Shown here piece after piece: positions 47,166 through 57,979 of a DNA stretch of 64,000 nucleotides (position 1 is the stretch's first letter; each line of letters starts with the position of its first letter). The position numbers and the translations under genes were made by a program. Source of the stretch: Tritrichomonas musculus (taxonomy: Eukaryota; Parabasalia; Tritrichomonadida; Tritrichomonadidae); assembly GCA_039105265.1 (NCBI GenBank), contig JAPFFF010000004.1:2108001-2172000 (forward strand). The letters are read 5' to 3'. Below the pieces are notes generated by a model that did not search any database, was not told the origin of the DNA, and saw nothing but the letters and a program-made list of their open reading frames with translations.

Positions 47166-48584
47166 ATGTCATACAACTACAGCTCAGACAGCGATGTTAG
47201 TCTATTTGACTCGATCGAGCAATCGGGTCAACAAGCTCCACCATCAGATCCGCCATCAGCTCCACCCACAGAAATTTGGCTCAAGAACATGACCCCAGAA
47301 CAACTCGAATCCATGCGACAGTACATCATGAAGCAGCAAGAAGAAGCAGCAGCTAGATTGAAGAAGAAGCAGCAAGAAGAAGAAGCAGCTAGATTGAAGA
47401 AGAAGCAAGAAGAAGAAGAAGCAGCAAGATTGAAGAAGCAGCAAGAAGAAGAAGAAGCAGCTAGATTGAAGAAGCAGCAAGAAGAAGAAGCAAGAAGGAA
47501 GAAGAAGCAAGAAGAAGAAGCATTAGCAAGATTGAAGCAAGAAGACGATGCAAGAAGGAAGAATCCATATGTTCCATATGTTCCAATTTCCAATAAAGTC
47601 TTTCCACCACCTCGCTCATATAATATAATACAAGTTCCTCCACCTCCTCCACCTCCTTCTAATCAACAAATACCACCACCTCCAAGAGTTCTCGCTAGAC
47701 CATCTGCATTTGTCGAGAATCAAAAACTCGGTTCCAATCCAAAAGAAGAAACAAAGATAGAAGGAGAAGAAGAAGAAGTTGATCATGAACAAGAACCATC
47801 ACCAGCTCGCAAAGAACCATATAAGCCACCGAAAAGTGTTCATGAAATGAAATCCAATAGTGATTATAAGGAGGATAATGTTCGTCCATTCGACTTTCGA
47901 GAAGAAATGGAACAATTAATAGAAGAAAATGAAAACTTGAAAGAACGATTAACGAAGTTGGAGGAGAAAATGACTGGTGTAGAATTTCACATTGAAGACA
48001 TCAATCACAATGCTGAAGAACTCAGGAAAGACATTGATAATAACGACGAATACGCACTCGAGCTGATGAAATTGGAACTTGCTCCAAAAAAGGTGGCGAA
48101 GTACATTAACAAAATTCACGATCTAAAGAAGGACGTGGCGGATCTGAAAAATGCTCAACAAGCTGGTCCTCCAACAGATGATGCATTTGCTGAAAAGTTG
48201 GCAAGATCGAGATTGATGATGGTAGAAGCTGATTATCTTCGAAACATGTTGGAAGCTGTTGAATCATATGACAAGAAAAAAGCACCAGATCAGACGAGCG
48301 TGTTCAAGTCCTATGGATGGAAGTTGTCCAATTGCGTTTATCATCTTCGACAATACTTATCACAAGAAGAGAAAGAGAAGTTGGACAAAGCATGCAGCTT
48401 CGAGAGAAGTGGAAGGAAGCAATCACCGAAGCAAGTGCTGAAAGCCATGAGGCAATGGGGTGAATCAATGGAGAAGAACGAAATTCAACGGAACTCTGAA
48501 TCGAAGGTGAAAGGAAATGAGTTCCAATATCATTTTCCACATCTCGATGATAATGTCGTTGATGATGATGATTACCCCCAATAA
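47166..48584 (+). CDS. Coiled-coil protein with KKQQEEEEAARL repeats (Polinton 2)
   Basis: 472 residues. Residues ~55-130 are repeats of the type LKKQQEEEEAAR, encoded by AAGAAG-rich DNA that likely expanded by slippage. A Pro-rich tract follows (140-180, IPPPPR), then a second coiled coil (~240-330, LIEENENLKERLTKLEEKM), then a folded C-terminal region (~340-440) with many basic and aromatic residues. This could be a scaffold or core protein. It is roughly matched in position and size class, but not in sequence, by the 764-residue protein of Polinton 1. It precedes the polymerase gene. Confidence 0.6.
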   Translation: MSYNYSSDSDVSLFDSIEQSGQQAPPSDPPSAPPTEIWLKNMTPEQLESMRQYIMKQQEEAAARLKKKQQEEEAARLKKKQEEEEAARLKKQQEEEEAARLKKQQEEEARRKKKQEEEALARLKQEDDARRKNPYVPYVPISNKVFPPPRSYNIIQVPPPPPPPSNQQIPPPPRVLARPSAFVENQKLGSNPKEETKIEGEEEEVDHEQEPSPARKEPYKPPKSVHEMKSNSDYKEDNVRPFDFREEMEQLIEENENLKERLTKLEEKMTGVEFHIEDINHNAEELRKDIDNNDEYALELMKLELAPKKVAKYINKIHDLKKDVADLKNAQQAGPPTDDAFAEKLARSRLMMVEADYLRNMLEAVESYDKKKAPDQTSVFKSYGWKLSNCVYHLRQYLSQEEKEKLDKACSFERSGRKQSPKQVLKAMRQWGESMEKNEIQRNSESKVKGNEFQYHFPHLDDNVVDDDDYPQ

Positions 48585-48658
48585 GATAGGTCATAACTAA
48601 AAAAATAATTTTTTTAACTTTTTCTTTGTTTTTATTTTTATCGTTTCACTTTTATTTT

Positions 48659-51600
48659 ATGTTAAACATGAACAAGGACATTGAAGATAATTTTTTAGAT
48701 GCTATTGGAGATGTCTATGCTGATACAAAATCACAGTTTCGTCGTGAATATAATCGACGTGCAAAACAATACCAAAAGAAAGACAAATTTAAAGAAGAAA
48801 TGAGGAAGCTCATGATTCCTGCAGGACAAGGTATTGGTTTTGCTACAGACATCAATCAAGATGAAGATAAGAGGTACGCATTTACGGAAGCACTACGACA
48901 GATACATAAAAAGAAAAATGTTGGAAGACCTATTGTTAAAGCAATTGCACTTGATGGAACTTATAAGTACTTCACACTCAGTGATAAGCACAACATCGAA
49001 AGTACATTAGGTCATATAACAGGAGAACTTGATTTAAGTGAAGACCAATCAGACACTAATCCATATATCTCAAACATGTTCATTCCAGTTCGATATGAGG
49101 TACAATTTATTGACATGAACAAAACAAATGATGGTGTTCATTTTAGAACCAAGATGCAAGATATGGATACTCATGAAATCTATGATGATGAAGTCGAAAT
49201 TGATGAAGACTATCGAAATACACCAGAAGGTAGTTTTTTCCCATACATCAATCTATCACCTATAGACTTATCTACATACCAAATCTTTCATGAGGTAAGG
49301 AAAGAGAACTACAGAGATAATTGTTTTGTATATGCTTGTATACAATCAGGTGTGTTCACTGATGATGAAATAGATGACTTACGATTTTTTGTTCAAACAA
49401 GAGCCATACCTAATAACAAGATAGAAGAAGTAGCTAAAAAGTTCAAGTGCAATTTTAGTATCATTAGAATTGTTGAACAACCTGATAAATACAAGTATGA
49501 AACAAGAATCAACACCAGAAAGAAAAAATGGTCTGTTGATTTTAAAAGAGAAGTTAACCTGATATTGTTCAAAGACCATTATATGCTCAACAGGAAAATA
49601 CCTTGTACATTATTCTACCTTCAACACTATGAAGAACTTGATAGAACATTTGCATATATGCCTTTTGACAAAAGATGTATGATAGCAAGATTGGAGAAAA
49701 ATGGAAAGACTGTCAAAGACTATAAACATGAAGGAATCAAACCAATAACCTTTTTCCAAAAGATGTTTGAGTTACATCTATTTGAAGAAATCAAAGCATG
49801 CGAAATGGATATTATCAACACAACTGAATATGAACATGTTAATGACTATGTAAGTCTCGAATATAATGCAGAACAAAGTACAAGACTCATTGAGAATAAT
49901 AAAAAGAAACAAAATACATGGTCAAGGATTTATTATAGCGACTTCGAAACAAACTCTACAGTCAGTCCACATATACCATATCTCAATTGTACTATCTTTC
50001 GAGATGGTGCCAACATACATAAAATATCTATTCAAGGTGAAGATTGTGGACAGAAGCTCTTGAATTATTTATGGAGTGGCTCATTAACATATTTTCATAA
50101 CCTCAAGTATGATGCATGTTTTTTCATTAACACACCTGGATGGGATACACAGATAACAGAACGAAGTGGAACTGTGTTGCAAATCATCATGACATTATTC
50201 GAAGAAGGTACAAGGAAAGTCAAAAAGCGATTAACATTCAGGAACTCATATAGTATAATACCTCAAGCATTAAGTAAATTTGCTACAATGTTCAACCTCA
50301 ATGTTCACAAGGAAGTCATGGCATATAAGCTATATACACAAGAGAACATTCAAAGAAGAATTGTTGATGCTACTGAGTTCCAACAGCAATACATCGATGA
50401 AAATGCAGATAAGTTATCGAAAGCACAACTTGATGCAAACTGCAAGCAGATTATCGAAAATGCAAAAATCGCAAATTGCTATAATGATGGCAAAATCGAC
50501 ATCATTAAATATGCCATCTTCTATTGTTTCAAGGACTGTATTGTTTTGATGAAGGGAATGGAAAAATTTAATGAAGACCTGAAAGCAGTCTTTAAAGAAA
50601 CAAAGACAGATATGTATGGTGTTCATGATTTTATATCTATAAGTGCTATTGGATACTGCTTTGCCAAGAAATATGGTTGCTTTGATGGATGTTATGAACT
50701 ATCAGGTAAGTGTCAAGACTTCATACAACGATGTGTCTCTGGTGGAAGAACAATGACAGCAGGTAATGAAAAGCAATACATCGAAGGAAAGATACAAGAC
50801 TTTGATGCAGTTAGCTTATATCCATCTGCAATGTATGTTATGGATGGTATACCATTAGGAAGACCTAAAGTAATACCACAAGGTACAACACATGAACAAC
50901 TTATGCAATATGATACATTCTTTATCGAAGTCAACATCAAGAAACTCGAATGTAAATCAAAAGAGCCATATAAATTTGGACAAGTATTTACAAGGAATGA
51001 AGCAGGTAGTAAAATATTCGGCAATTTCCTTGTTGACCATTATTATATCGATAAAGTAGGTCTCATGGACTTGTTCGAATTTTATGATGTTGAATATGAG
51101 TTAATACGTGGCTATTACTTTGATGAAGGATTTAACAAGAAAATCAATGAGTTCATTGAGAAGCTCTTTAATCTCAGGGCAAGTTATAAAAAGCAAAAGA
51201 ACCCTCTTGAACAAACAATAAAGCTCCTCCTCAACTCCATATATGGCAAGTCAATATTGAAAGCAACAAAGACTGAAACCAAGACAGTACCAAAAAGCCA
51301 ACTATACAAGTACCTCTGGAGGAACTACAACTTTATCAAGGAGGTTGTTGAAGATGCTAATATTGATAAGTGCTATGTCAAGAAGTTGAAACCAATTAAT
51401 GACCATTTCAACCTACCTCAATTTGGTGCAAGCGTTCTCTCTTGGAGTAAGCACTTAATGAACAGGGTTATGGCTACAGCTGAGCAAGCAGGTATACCTA
51501 TCTTTTATCAAGATACTGATAGTATGCATGTACTTGAAAAAGATGTACCAAGGATAGCTGACTTATTCCAGTTCAAGTATCATCAACCTCTTATTGGAAA

Positions 51601-51943
51601 AAATATGTGTCAGTTTCATAATGACTTTGATGAGTTCGAAGGTAGTCAAGGGGAAATACACTCAAGAAAACTCATTGCACTTGGTAAAAAGAGCTACCTC
51701 GATATCTTGGTTGATGAACAAGGAAATGAAGGATATCATATTAGACTCAAAGGAATTCCAAAACAAGTTATTCTCAACAAGTGCAAAAGGATGGATATCT
51801 CAGTTGAAGAGCTTTTTGAAAGAATGCATGAAGGAGAAAGTATGACATTTGATTTGTTGGATGGTTCGAATGCATTCAGGAAGTCAAAGACATTTCAACA
51901 AACCAACTTACCTAAATTTGCACGTACTCTTAGGTTTACTTAG
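48659..51943 (+). CDS. Protein-primed DNA polymerase B with OTU-like N-terminal region (Polinton 2)
   Basis: 1094 residues from the ATG at 48659 (an ATG at 48668 is also possible). Exonuclease motif I is D428/E430 (SDFETN), motif II FHNLKYD, motif III YCFKD. Polymerase motif A is D716 (DFDAVSLYPS), motif B around N859 (LLLNSIYGK) and motif C D952/D954 (YQDTDS). Residues ~215-310 contain C222 (DNCFVYACIQSG) and H307 (KDHYMLN) in an order and spacing like OTU/papain-type cysteine proteases, as reported for other mobile-element polymerases. It replicates the linear DNA from protein-primed TIR ends (family knowledge). Unlike the Polinton 1 polymerase it carries no HNH module. Confidence 0.92.
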   Translation: MLNMNKDIEDNFLDAIGDVYADTKSQFRREYNRRAKQYQKKDKFKEEMRKLMIPAGQGIGFATDINQDEDKRYAFTEALRQIHKKKNVGRPIVKAIALDGTYKYFTLSDKHNIESTLGHITGELDLSEDQSDTNPYISNMFIPVRYEVQFIDMNKTNDGVHFRTKMQDMDTHEIYDDEVEIDEDYRNTPEGSFFPYINLSPIDLSTYQIFHEVRKENYRDNCFVYACIQSGVFTDDEIDDLRFFVQTRAIPNNKIEEVAKKFKCNFSIIRIVEQPDKYKYETRINTRKKKWSVDFKREVNLILFKDHYMLNRKIPCTLFYLQHYEELDRTFAYMPFDKRCMIARLEKNGKTVKDYKHEGIKPITFFQKMFELHLFEEIKACEMDIINTTEYEHVNDYVSLEYNAEQSTRLIENNKKKQNTWSRIYYSDFETNSTVSPHIPYLNCTIFRDGANIHKISIQGEDCGQKLLNYLWSGSLTYFHNLKYDACFFINTPGWDTQITERSGTVLQIIMTLFEEGTRKVKKRLTFRNSYSIIPQALSKFATMFNLNVHKEVMAYKLYTQENIQRRIVDATEFQQQYIDENADKLSKAQLDANCKQIIENAKIANCYNDGKIDIIKYAIFYCFKDCIVLMKGMEKFNEDLKAVFKETKTDMYGVHDFISISAIGYCFAKKYGCFDGCYELSGKCQDFIQRCVSGGRTMTAGNEKQYIEGKIQDFDAVSLYPSAMYVMDGIPLGRPKVIPQGTTHEQLMQYDTFFIEVNIKKLECKSKEPYKFGQVFTRNEAGSKIFGNFLVDHYYIDKVGLMDLFEFYDVEYELIRGYYFDEGFNKKINEFIEKLFNLRASYKKQKNPLEQTIKLLLNSIYGKSILKATKTETKTVPKSQLYKYLWRNYNFIKEVVEDANIDKCYVKKLKPINDHFNLPQFGASVLSWSKHLMNRVMATAEQAGIPIFYQDTDSMHVLEKDVPRIADLFQFKYHQPLIGKNMCQFHNDFDEFEGSQGEIHSRKLIALGKKSYLDILVDEQGNEGYHIRLKGIPKQVILNKCKRMDISVEELFERMHEGESMTFDLLDGSNAFRKSKTFQQTNLPKFARTLRFT

Positions 51944-52676
51944 TTATAACATCATTGATATCAGTCGAGTTAGATGGTTTAATTTTGATAGTTATGAACA
52001 AAGGACTTTTTAACAATATCGGCTGGTATTGAAAATCTACTAAACTTAATTCTAAAAACTTTAATGAATCTGTAAATGTTTTTATTTTTAAAGGCTTACC
52101 CTCAGTCTCGAAATCATAGATAAGTGGTTTCTTATCTACAGTGAAGGTATTTATTGTACCAATAACTGAAGGTGTATATTGCTGTTCACCTATATTCGAG
52201 TATATGGCATTACCTTGTAGTGATACTAGATACAACTTAGTATGATTTAATATTGGTATATCTTTTATTATATAGGTTGTATTAGCAGGTAACTCTAAAG
52301 GCAATGGAGTATTATAAAGACCAGTTACTAATGCAGCTCGATGAGTTAAAGACGTAATGGTAGTCTTCATTGTGGTTTTTATTTGGAATGTTCTTGTTTC
52401 TTGTTTATACTCCCATTGAAACCAAGACATTAAATTTAATACCGATTGTAATTCTTTGATTGTATAAGAAAATTTAGGAGTTCGAAAATAGGCTTTAATA
52501 GGTACTGAATCACTTGACATCTCAATATAATCTTCATCATTGGTTAACAGAATATTACTCAAGGTGCTTAATGAAGATACATAATACTTGACATATTTAC
52601 ACTTCCAAGGTATATCTAAATTAACTGATACCTTATTATATTCATCTGCATTTGTGCTTTGTACTGATACTAGCAT
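51936..52676 (-). CDS. Second penton-like/minor capsid candidate (Polinton 2)
   Basis: 246 residues, almost all beta strand. The C-terminal third (SLQGNAIYSNIGEQQYTPSV, then LKFLELSLVDFQYQPILLKS before the FITIKIKP end) follows the 'L-x-L-x-D ... P-I-x-L ... I-x-I' pattern of jelly-roll penton or minor capsid proteins of Polintons and virophages (family knowledge; not a proof). It overlaps the polymerase 3' end by 8 bp and is divergent from the giant gene at 52693, with only 16 bp between start codons. Confidence 0.5.
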   Translation of the reverse strand: MLVSVQSTNADEYNKVSVNLDIPWKCKYVKYYVSSLSTLSNILLTNDEDYIEMSSDSVPIKAYFRTPKFSYTIKELQSVLNLMSWFQWEYKQETRTFQIKTTMKTTITSLTHRAALVTGLYNTPLPLELPANTTYIIKDIPILNHTKLYLVSLQGNAIYSNIGEQQYTPSVIGTINTFTVDKKPLIYDFETEGKPLKIKTFTDSLKFLELSLVDFQYQPILLKSPLFITIKIKPSNSTDINDVITK

Positions 52677-52692
52677 TTTATTATATCCTAAA

Positions 52693-55600
52693 ATGTCAAT
52701 TAAAGTTTATTCTTTGTTATCAGGAGAAACAGAGAAGCTAAAAGACAAAGACATAGAGATAAGTGTTAATGATGAAAACAACATCGATATCATAAGAGGT
52801 GGAGACCCTAAAGATTATCCAAAATTCAGTTGCTTATATAATAAGGAAGAGATAGACATAAAATTGGTTAGTGACTATCTGGATAAAAATGGGCTCGAGT
52901 CTTTTGGTGCTCTTAACATTATGGGAGGTAAAGGTATATATACATGGAATACTGATGGTACACTAACGACAAAAATACAATATTGTGCTAGTCTCAATAA
53001 ACTATATGAAAGATTAAGAGACAGTGCTAAAAATTTAGAAGTCTTTTTAACCAAAATGAGGGAAGATGTAGATTCTGGTATTGCACCCGGAGCTACCTTA
53101 AAATATTTCACTGGAGAGATAAGTGATAAAGATATAATAGAAGAAGAATATGATGTTAGTACATATAAGAAGTTAATAGAAGCATTAACAGCGAATCAAA
53201 AAGGTATGTTAGATGTTATGAATTTAATGATTCAAAATATAGATGAAGTTAATAATGCAATTGTTCCAAGTATCGATTGGAATACATTAAAGGACTTAAA
53301 AATAATTGTCGAACATGTAGATGAAACTACCAAAGCAATTACCTATGGAACAGATACAATAAAACCTAAAAACATGGAAACTATAATAAAAGAGTTAAGT
53401 ACAAGTAATGATAATATATCAAAGTGGATAAAAAATAATACTGTTGATTTTACTGAAATTGAGCCCATTAAATATGTAGATTTAAAAGTTAATGAAACTA
53501 CTAATGAAACTATCTTTGATGTCAATGAGACAAAGATAAATAACATGAAAGACTTTGCTGAGAAAACAAATACAACAGCTGCTAATATTACTAAATGGAT
53601 AGATGCATTAAATGATCAAACCATAAGTTATGAGACTCTCTTGAACTTAACAGGTGGTAATACTTCCATGTGCCTAATTAATAAAACAACTGGTGAACCA
53701 GAAATACATGAGGTTAAAATAGAAATTGATGAAACACCACCACCTACTCCAACACCTGAGCCAACTCCAGACCCTACACCTACACCTACGCCTACTCCAA
53801 CTGAACCACCAAAAGAGTTAGTTAACAAAGAAGATATGGTTTATGTAATTCCTCCTATTGATGAATTAAAGAAACTCGAAGAATATACGATTCCAAAAAT
53901 AATAGAACCAGAAGTACTCAAATTAACAGTATCCAAGTTTTGGTTATATAGTAAAGAGACAATAGGATGGATAAAAGACTTATTGTATAATATCATTTCA
54001 ACTACCCTATCTCTTGCTAAACAGCCTATTAAATTAACTTATAAAACAATTGCTTTTGCGACAAAAGAATTTATGAAGATTATATATAACTTATTTTATT
54101 TTATCTGGTATGGTATTGATAGTATTGTGGATATTGCATATGAAGCTGTTAAAGATAATGAAAAAGTGGGGGTAATCTTTTATATTGGAGGAGAAGATGC
54201 AGATGCTGACTTTAAGGATGTAGATTTGCATCAGGTCATTGATGAGATAAAAGAATTGACACCAAGACTTAATAACAAAATTGATGAATTAAAGAATGAA
54301 GGAATTCGAATGATTAAAATAGCATATAGCTCATTTACATTATTTTGGAGCAACTTATGGCACTTCATAGTTGATTTTATCATGAACTACCCGAATTTAG
54401 TTAATAATATTATACAGATAGGCGGAAATTGGATAGATGCTCAATTTTGGCAATATATAGGAGGTTATTCTGATTTAATTCTGTATGTTTATGTAATACT
54501 TGTATATGCAATCGCTGGGGGTTTAGGCGTTGGGGCATTTTGTTTATGTGTAATTCTAATAGCTGCCCTTTTCGAACCAATAGGAAGAGGTGCCCAATGG
54601 ATTGTAAATAAGATTACACGACATCCTCCTGCTCCTCATGCTCGTACACTTGAAGTTGATGATAATGACGTTGTTAATACTGATGATGAAAATAGCTTTG
54701 ATATTGTTGACCCTGATGGAAATAAAATTGTAATTGAGATTGATGATGATATATTAGAAGTATTTCGAAATCAATATAACTCATTGGTCTCCAAATATCA
54801 AACAATCTATGATGTTGTTCCCTCTACTCCATCAACTGACTCCAAGTATTTTACCTTGAAGGAATCAGACCAGTTATATTTATATAGACCATCTAAGACG
54901 TATGAAGAATCCAATTATTATTGTATGAGATGGGATATAGATAAAGATTATGACATACCACAAAATTTAGTATTTAGATTCAAAGACTATCTATTTGGTC
55001 ATAACTGGGAATTAACATGGGATGGTAAAAATTGGACAGGAAATAATTGTCAAAACATGTGTACAGAAAAGATATCATACATGAACACAAATAACGGTGC
55101 GCCTGCTTTAACAATCAAACATAACGAAAGAATTGGGAGATGGATAAAAGGAACAATAAAGGAAGATTTAACTGATGATGATAATTATGCTCATATCTTG
55201 AAAGATTATCTTACCAATTGGAGGGTTGTTAAGAAAGATGGAACCATACTAAGTGAAGGAATAACTGCAACTTTTGATTCAAGTGGTTCAGGTACTTTTA
55301 CTCAAGATGGATATAAATATGAACAAGCTAGAATGTATGTTGATGCACCAAGTGGATTAAATGCAGATGATGGATTATATGTTTATGCTGACCTAAATAT
55401 TAATGGAAATATAACTGAATTAAAATGGGATTGTCATCCTACTCATTGTATTAATTCAGGTGTTATGCATACCTATGGGTCAAATCCTTGTCTCGAATCA
55501 TTTAATTATCATCGAGAAAAAAGGCATTCCATTAAAATCATTGAAGGATTTAATCATAAGAACATTCGAATATATATAGAGAAAGAATTATTTGATTTTG

Positions 55601-57960
55601 ATGTGAAAGTTAATCCATTCGATATAATTATTCAACAACAATTTTATGAAGTAGAGCCAGACCCAAGAAAATGCACTACCATATCGACAGATTATAATAT
55701 TTATTCATCAAAGATTATATGGGCTGATAATATCATGACTATGCGTCGAGACTTAAATGTTGTTGGTGGAATCACAGATATATTAGCCTATGATTATGCT
55801 TTATTGAAACAGACAGTTGATAATCTAGTTGAACAAATGAGAATTCAAGCCATGTATAATGAATATACTGATAGTATTAAACAAGGTGTAGCAGTTGCGA
55901 ATAGTATATTAAATATTTTAGCAACAACAGTTTGTATTGCAAGTGCCCTTTCAACATTAAATATGTCCAATAACTCTGTAACTATTAATACATATCAAAC
56001 AAGACCTTTCCCAGCAGGTCCAGGAGGAAATGGTGGAGGAGGTGGTGGTGGTGGTGGTGGTTATCCAGGTGATGGAGGTAGTGGCTTTCAAGGTAAGTTT
56101 TTGGTGAATGTTGATTTGAAGGCTGATAAGATGACTATGGAAAGATTTTTACCAATAACAACAACTGTTCAAAATCCTGTTGCTGGAGCTATTTCAACAT
56201 TCTCAGCTACACAGGTTGTCCTTTCGACAACACATGCACTGACTCAGTTAGGAAATGCTATTGCTACACTTGGTTCGAATGTCTTACACTTCTTTAGGAA
56301 TAGACCAGATACAAATGGAACTGAAACATTAAATATTAATTCATCCTCGATTACAATAACTGATAATGATACTGATAATGCAACAAATACTATCACAACC
56401 ACTGAGCAATCATTAGAGAGAACTCATAGAGAAGTACAGCCACAGGTTGTTACAGATGAAACAGATGAGATTCGAACAGATATAACTGTACCACAGACTA
56501 CAATGACAAATACAGCTTCAACTACGATTGCACTTAGGAATCAAGTTCCTGTTATCAATATATCTGGAATCCAGTATACCTTAGAAGATATTGCAGATAT
56601 GACAAGAGCAGAACGAAATGCATTAGTTGCTAGTCATCCTGATATCTTACGTATCCAATATCATGGAAGAGAGTGGTTTAATGTGTATGATTTGTTTTAT
56701 AATGACCAACTCATTATCCATAATAATGTATTTCAACGAAGGACTCTAATAAGACCAGCTGATATTGAAATGACAGATAGAATACATAGAGCTACTGATA
56801 ATAATTGGTCAATAGAATGGGAAGGAACAACATACACAGCGAGAGATATTGAACAATTATCTATGCAAGACAGATTAAATTTACCATTTGTACAAAATGG
56901 AGATATTGGATTAGAACCTTACTTGAATGACCAAACAATGGAAGCATGGATAAATATTATTGATCATAGAGGAGAGACCATTGACCCAATTGTTGCTACT
57001 ATTGATTATTCAGCACCAACTACAGCAAATATTAGTGGAGGTCAAGTACGATTTGTTGGAATAAATTCACAGATAGAAGTCAATGCAAATGGAGTTAGAT
57101 ATCAGCATTATGACCTTGTTGCCACAACAGATACTTGGACAGTACCAGGAACAACACCAGCAATAACAGCAAGAATGATAGAACAAATGAGTGATGAACA
57201 AAGAGGAGAACTAATGGATAATATTTATTCTCATGGTAATCTTTTAGCTTTTAATGACACATTAGATGAAACAACTGGTGAAGAAATAACACAAGTACTA
57301 TATAATGGAAATGTAGTTGCTACAATAGATAGAAGAAGACTACATGTAATTAATATTGTGAATGGAGTGATAGAAATGTACCAACAAGATGGTGTTATAA
57401 GTGCAACTACTCAAGTTATTATGGGAGCAGTAGGTTATGTTGCTAGAAGGTTCTTACATGGTCAATGGCAGTTTGTTAGACATCATCCTGGTGATGCAGC
57501 AGCTATAGCAGGAGTAGCAGCAGAAGCATATGTAGCAAATAGAATAGGATTATTTAATATTCCAAGTTGGTTCCGTCGTAATGATAACCCAGAGACATTA
57601 GCAGAGGAAGATGTATTAGAAAAGATTCTTGCATGGGCATATCATGAAGAAACAGATGATGAACCTGAACTTGAAATAACAATGAAGGATGCTGATAAGA
57701 TGATGGTTTCATTTGATACATGTATTAATATTGCAAAGACATATCGCGATACTTTAAAGGGTACAATAGCATTCATGTGCGAGAAAATCAAAGAGCTTGA
57801 AAATAAGTCAAGTACAAAACATCCATTAGAAGATATAGATATGACTGCTTATATTACTAAAGTAGAAGTGAAGGAAATGATAGACCAGAAGGATGCATAT
57901 ATTGATACTCTTGAGGCAAGACTTGCAGCACTTGAAGCTAAATGTGCTAACATCGAATGA
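52693..57960 (+). CDS. Giant multi-domain fibre-like protein A (Polinton 2)
   Basis: I choose the ATG at 52693 (TAAAATG), giving 1755 residues; the upstream ATG at 52588 lies inside the opposite gene. There is a helical N-terminal region (1-340), a (PT)n linker (~348-370), a helical part, and one strong membrane segment (~594-632, YVYVILVYAIAGGLGVGAFC). A module at ~721-1025 (LYLYRPSK, FKDYLFGHNWELTWDGKNW, QQFYEVEPDP) is shared with protein B. A poly-Gly hinge (~1111-1133), Thr-rich beta modules and a C-terminal coiled coil (~1690-1752) follow. The layout suggests a long virion surface spike or fibre, possibly membrane-anchored (inference). No family is recognised. Confidence 0.6.
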   Translation: MSIKVYSLLSGETEKLKDKDIEISVNDENNIDIIRGGDPKDYPKFSCLYNKEEIDIKLVSDYLDKNGLESFGALNIMGGKGIYTWNTDGTLTTKIQYCASLNKLYERLRDSAKNLEVFLTKMREDVDSGIAPGATLKYFTGEISDKDIIEEEYDVSTYKKLIEALTANQKGMLDVMNLMIQNIDEVNNAIVPSIDWNTLKDLKIIVEHVDETTKAITYGTDTIKPKNMETIIKELSTSNDNISKWIKNNTVDFTEIEPIKYVDLKVNETTNETIFDVNETKINNMKDFAEKTNTTAANITKWIDALNDQTISYETLLNLTGGNTSMCLINKTTGEPEIHEVKIEIDETPPPTPTPEPTPDPTPTPTPTPTEPPKELVNKEDMVYVIPPIDELKKLEEYTIPKIIEPEVLKLTVSKFWLYSKETIGWIKDLLYNIISTTLSLAKQPIKLTYKTIAFATKEFMKIIYNLFYFIWYGIDSIVDIAYEAVKDNEKVGVIFYIGGEDADADFKDVDLHQVIDEIKELTPRLNNKIDELKNEGIRMIKIAYSSFTLFWSNLWHFIVDFIMNYPNLVNNIIQIGGNWIDAQFWQYIGGYSDLILYVYVILVYAIAGGLGVGAFCLCVILIAALFEPIGRGAQWIVNKITRHPPAPHARTLEVDDNDVVNTDDENSFDIVDPDGNKIVIEIDDDILEVFRNQYNSLVSKYQTIYDVVPSTPSTDSKYFTLKESDQLYLYRPSKTYEESNYYCMRWDIDKDYDIPQNLVFRFKDYLFGHNWELTWDGKNWTGNNCQNMCTEKISYMNTNNGAPALTIKHNERIGRWIKGTIKEDLTDDDNYAHILKDYLTNWRVVKKDGTILSEGITATFDSSGSGTFTQDGYKYEQARMYVDAPSGLNADDGLYVYADLNINGNITELKWDCHPTHCINSGVMHTYGSNPCLESFNYHREKRHSIKIIEGFNHKNIRIYIEKELFDFDVKVNPFDIIIQQQFYEVEPDPRKCTTISTDYNIYSSKIIWADNIMTMRRDLNVVGGITDILAYDYALLKQTVDNLVEQMRIQAMYNEYTDSIKQGVAVANSILNILATTVCIASALSTLNMSNNSVTINTYQTRPFPAGPGGNGGGGGGGGGGYPGDGGSGFQGKFLVNVDLKADKMTMERFLPITTTVQNPVAGAISTFSATQVVLSTTHALTQLGNAIATLGSNVLHFFRNRPDTNGTETLNINSSSITITDNDTDNATNTITTTEQSLERTHREVQPQVVTDETDEIRTDITVPQTTMTNTASTTIALRNQVPVINISGIQYTLEDIADMTRAERNALVASHPDILRIQYHGREWFNVYDLFYNDQLIIHNNVFQRRTLIRPADIEMTDRIHRATDNNWSIEWEGTTYTARDIEQLSMQDRLNLPFVQNGDIGLEPYLNDQTMEAWINIIDHRGETIDPIVATIDYSAPTTANISGGQVRFVGINSQIEVNANGVRYQHYDLVATTDTWTVPGTTPAITARMIEQMSDEQRGELMDNIYSHGNLLAFNDTLDETTGEEITQVLYNGNVVATIDRRRLHVINIVNGVIEMYQQDGVISATTQVIMGAVGYVARRFLHGQWQFVRHHPGDAAAIAGVAAEAYVANRIGLFNIPSWFRRNDNPETLAEEDVLEKILAWAYHEETDDEPELEITMKDADKMMVSFDTCINIAKTYRDTLKGTIAFMCEKIKELENKSSTKHPLEDIDMTAYITKVEVKEMIDQKDAYIDTLEARLAALEAKCANIE

Positions 57961-57979
57961 GAAGTTTTATTTAACTAAA

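Noticed and set aside
47228-47889. Long minus-strand ORFs opposite the coiled-coil gene, rich in Leu/Ser/Cys/Phe
   Set aside because: They are shadows of the purine-rich repeat; the plus strand has the coherent coiled-coil protein.
52588-52692. Upstream start for giant protein A
   Set aside because: This stretch lies inside the opposite-strand penton-like gene, while the ATG at 52693 has the usual TAAAATG context.
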